Positions 62,021 to 64,000 of a DNA stretch of 64,000 nucleotides are shown in pieces. This DNA is from Pseudoips prasinana. Lineage: Eukaryota > Arthropoda > Insecta > Lepidoptera > Nolidae. Position 1 is the first letter of the stretch. Each line of letters opens with the position of its first letter. The stretch lies in NCBI GenBank assembly GCA_951640165.1, contig OX621251.1, positions 25,258,893 to 25,322,892 on the forward strand. Direction: 5' to 3'. The translations under genes and the position numbers were made by a program. The notes under the pieces are model-generated. The model was not told the origin of the DNA. It was given only the letters and a program-made list of their open reading frames with translations, and made no database searches.

Positions 62021-62565
62021 CTAGCTGCGCCCCGCGGTTTTGCCCGCATTAAACTTTATAAATTATAGCCTGTGTTAATCCAGCGGGCAAAAAATGAGAA
62101 AAAAAAATTGGTATGGAGTTATCTTGTCAGCAAACTCCAAACCAAATTTACCAAATTTATTAAAATCGCTCCAGCCGTTTAGACGCGAAGAAGTAACAAA
62201 CATACACACTCACAAACTTTAGCCTTTACTAGTTGTGCCCCGCGGTTTTACCCGCGATAAACTTTATAAATTATCACAGCTCCTCCCACGTAGGTGATAG
62301 AGTGATAATATGTAGCCTATATGTTGATTATATAGAATTTTGCATGAATATTAGTAATATTCATGCAAAATTTGAAGTAAATCCATGCAGTACTTTTTGA
62401 GTTTAGCCCGGACATACATACAGACAAACAGATAAACAGACATTTTTTTTTTAATAACTATATTTTTGGCTTCGAATTCGACCGTAGATCACGCCACAGG
62501 TATCCTTTTAAAAAAATATTCAATATACAGTCTTGACTTCCCTACGATTTTATTATATGTATAGA
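62021..62565 (-). mobile_element. class I and class II Helitrons in tandem (copy B)
   Basis: 62021-62228 class I and 62229-62565 class II, the counterparts of 51723-52197. Class II here has an inverted scrap 'ttgcatgaatatta' at 62340-62365. Confidence 0.82.
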
Positions 62566-62827
62566 TAATATTTGTGTGATAATTTATAGCAACTGCAAAT
62601 ATGTGAGATGAAGGTTTAAAAAAAACAGTAATAGTTGAAAATTGGCATTGCTCTTTTTATCCTGTTATGTTCAAGTACACTTTAACTTCGATCATGTTTA
62701 TAAGTAGATAACACACATACCTAAATACCTACTTAGATAAAGCTTGATTCAAATCTATACAACGTGTAACAGAAATAGTGGAAACCATCTTGCGAATTGC
62801 GAATTTAAAACTTAATAATATGAGGTA

Positions 62828-63151
62828 CTAGCTGTGCCCCGCGGTTTTACCCGCGTCAAATTTTATAAATTATCACAGCTCCTCCCCCGTAGGTAATAGC
62901 GTAATAATATGTAGCCTATATGTTGACCCGACCTCTTAGTAATATTCATGTAAAATTTAAAGTAAATCCATGCAGTACCTACTTTTTGAGTTTAGCCCGG
63001 ACATACATACAGACAAACAGACACACAGACAAAAATTCTAATAACTATATTTTTTCTTCAGTATCTATTGTAGATCACGCCCCAAGCAATCTTTTAAAAA
63101 AATACTCAATGTACAGTTTTGACTTTCCTACGATTTTATTATATGTATAGA
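62828..63151 (-). mobile_element. Helitron class II, unique to copy B
   Basis: Border A|'ctagctgtgccccgcggttt' ... 'tatatgtataga|t'. Copy A has the empty site 'gaggta|tatacag' at 52433/52434. Length 324 bp. Confidence 0.93.
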
Positions 63152-63440
63152 TATACAGTAATTTTTTACCATATATACTTGTTACTCTATGATCATAAAT
63201 ATTAAATCCACAAAATGGGTAATCGTAAATTTAATTGTCCGGTGGTTTTCACATGCAACTGTGAAGATATCAATGTGCCATGATTCTAAAGCCGATTGGA
63301 AAGCACCTACATCCTCCGAAAGAGTTAGCAAGGGAATCCTAGATTTGACCTGTCAGTGTGCATCGTTCGTAGCTTAACGCAGAGCGCTTACCCCGGATTG
63401 ATAGAGGGTTTGAATCGGATTGATACAATTTCCCATTTTA

Positions 63441-63628
63441 TTCACGATTTTTATTCCCGTAGACTTTAAAAAAGCGCTTGTAAATAGTCAGAACATGTTT
63501 GTAGTAATAATAGTTGTATACATTATTATTTCTAGTAACATAGATATTTAGGTACACATTGTATGAAAACATTTATAAAATTTATTTTATTATAGCATTG
63601 ATATTTAGCTAGGTCGTATCATTATTCA
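63441..63628 (-). mobile_element. 3' end of the CR1-like LINE (copy B)
   Basis: Counterpart of 52727-52915, starting 'tttttattcccgtagacttt'. Confidence 0.82.
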
Positions 63629-63631
63629 TGA

Positions 63632-63954
63632 TATAGCTGTGCCCCGCGGTTTTACCCGCGTTAAACTTTATAAATTATCACAGCTCCTCTCCCGTAAGTG
63701 ATAGTGTGATAATATGTAACCTAGGTATATGTTGACCCGACCTCTTAGTAATATTCATGCAGTAATAAATTGAAGTAAATCCATGGAGTACATTTAGAGT
63801 TTAGCCCAGACATACATACAGACAAACAGACAAAATTCTAAAAACTATATTTTTGGCTTCGATTTCGATAGTAGATCACGCCCTTAGTATCATTAAAAAA
63901 ATATTCTATGTACAGTTTTAACTTTCCTACGATTTTATTATATGTAGGTATAGA
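63632..63954 (-). mobile_element. Helitron, class II (copy B)
   Basis: Counterpart of 52918-53237 with the same altered first base, so inserted before the duplication. Confidence 0.82.
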
Positions 63955-64000
63955 TATGATCATATTATTTACGCTTTACATTGACCACTTTCCTTTGCGA

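Larger units (their letters stand above)
55692..63993. repeat. segmental duplication, copy B, split by two insertions
   Basis: Corresponds to copy A (51197-53272) in the pieces 55692-56071, 61871-62827 and 63152-63993. The intervening sequences are a LINE and a Helitron absent from copy A. Direct orientation, about 4.5 kb start to start. Confidence 0.9.

Overview
The window looks like AT-rich nuclear DNA from an insect, almost certainly a moth or butterfly (Lepidoptera). It has two conserved animal genes with insect-like proteins. The rest is a dense mosaic of small transposons typical of Lepidoptera: Lep1-type Helitron fragments ending in a GC-rich hairpin plus CTAG, tRNA-derived and 5S rRNA-derived SINEs, mariner-type elements, CR1-, RTE- and R4-like LINE pieces, and many palindromic MITEs. 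There is no bacterial gene organisation, no CRISPR array and no convincing free-standing tRNA or rRNA gene.

Layout. 0-7.4 kb: repeats only (broken R4/Dong-like LINE end, tRNA-SINEs, a palindromic MITE, two facing CR1-like LINE 3' ends). 7.4-8.8 kb: a single-exon gene for cytosolic hydroxymethylglutaryl-CoA synthase (minus strand). 8.8-23 kb: intergenic repeats, including a pogo-like deletion derivative inserted into a SINE, an intact-looking mariner, a hAT-type MITE inside RTE-derived sequence and a decayed RTE retrotransposon. 23.0-38.5 kb: a nine-coding-exon minus-strand gene for alpha-N-acetylgalactosaminidase (433 aa). All exon joins were traced to GT/AG sites and keep frame; its introns hold a complete-looking DD41D (rosa-like) transposon, 5S-SINEs, a poly(A) SINE nested in a mariner-type MITE, and tRNA-SINEs crowding exon 2. 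38.5-51 kb: repeats, among them a 964-bp foldback element whose 383-bp arms read as identical and which sits between 8-bp direct repeats. 51.2-64 kb: a ~2.1-kb sequence present twice in direct orientation. The second copy was later split by a near full-length CR1-like LINE (5.8 kb, 5-bp target duplication, ORF1 intact, ORF2 broken by one frameshift) and by a Helitron whose empty site is preserved in the first copy.

The two host genes act in unrelated processes: HMG-CoA synthase in the mevalonate pathway (juvenile hormone precursors in insects) and alpha-N-acetylgalactosaminidase in lysosomal or secreted glycan breakdown. They share a strand, but about 14 kb of repeats separates them and nothing suggests co-regulation. 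I found no clear new multi-gene system. The most unusual objects are the perfect foldback element, the 5S-derived SINE family, and nested insertions whose empty sites can be reconstructed within the window.
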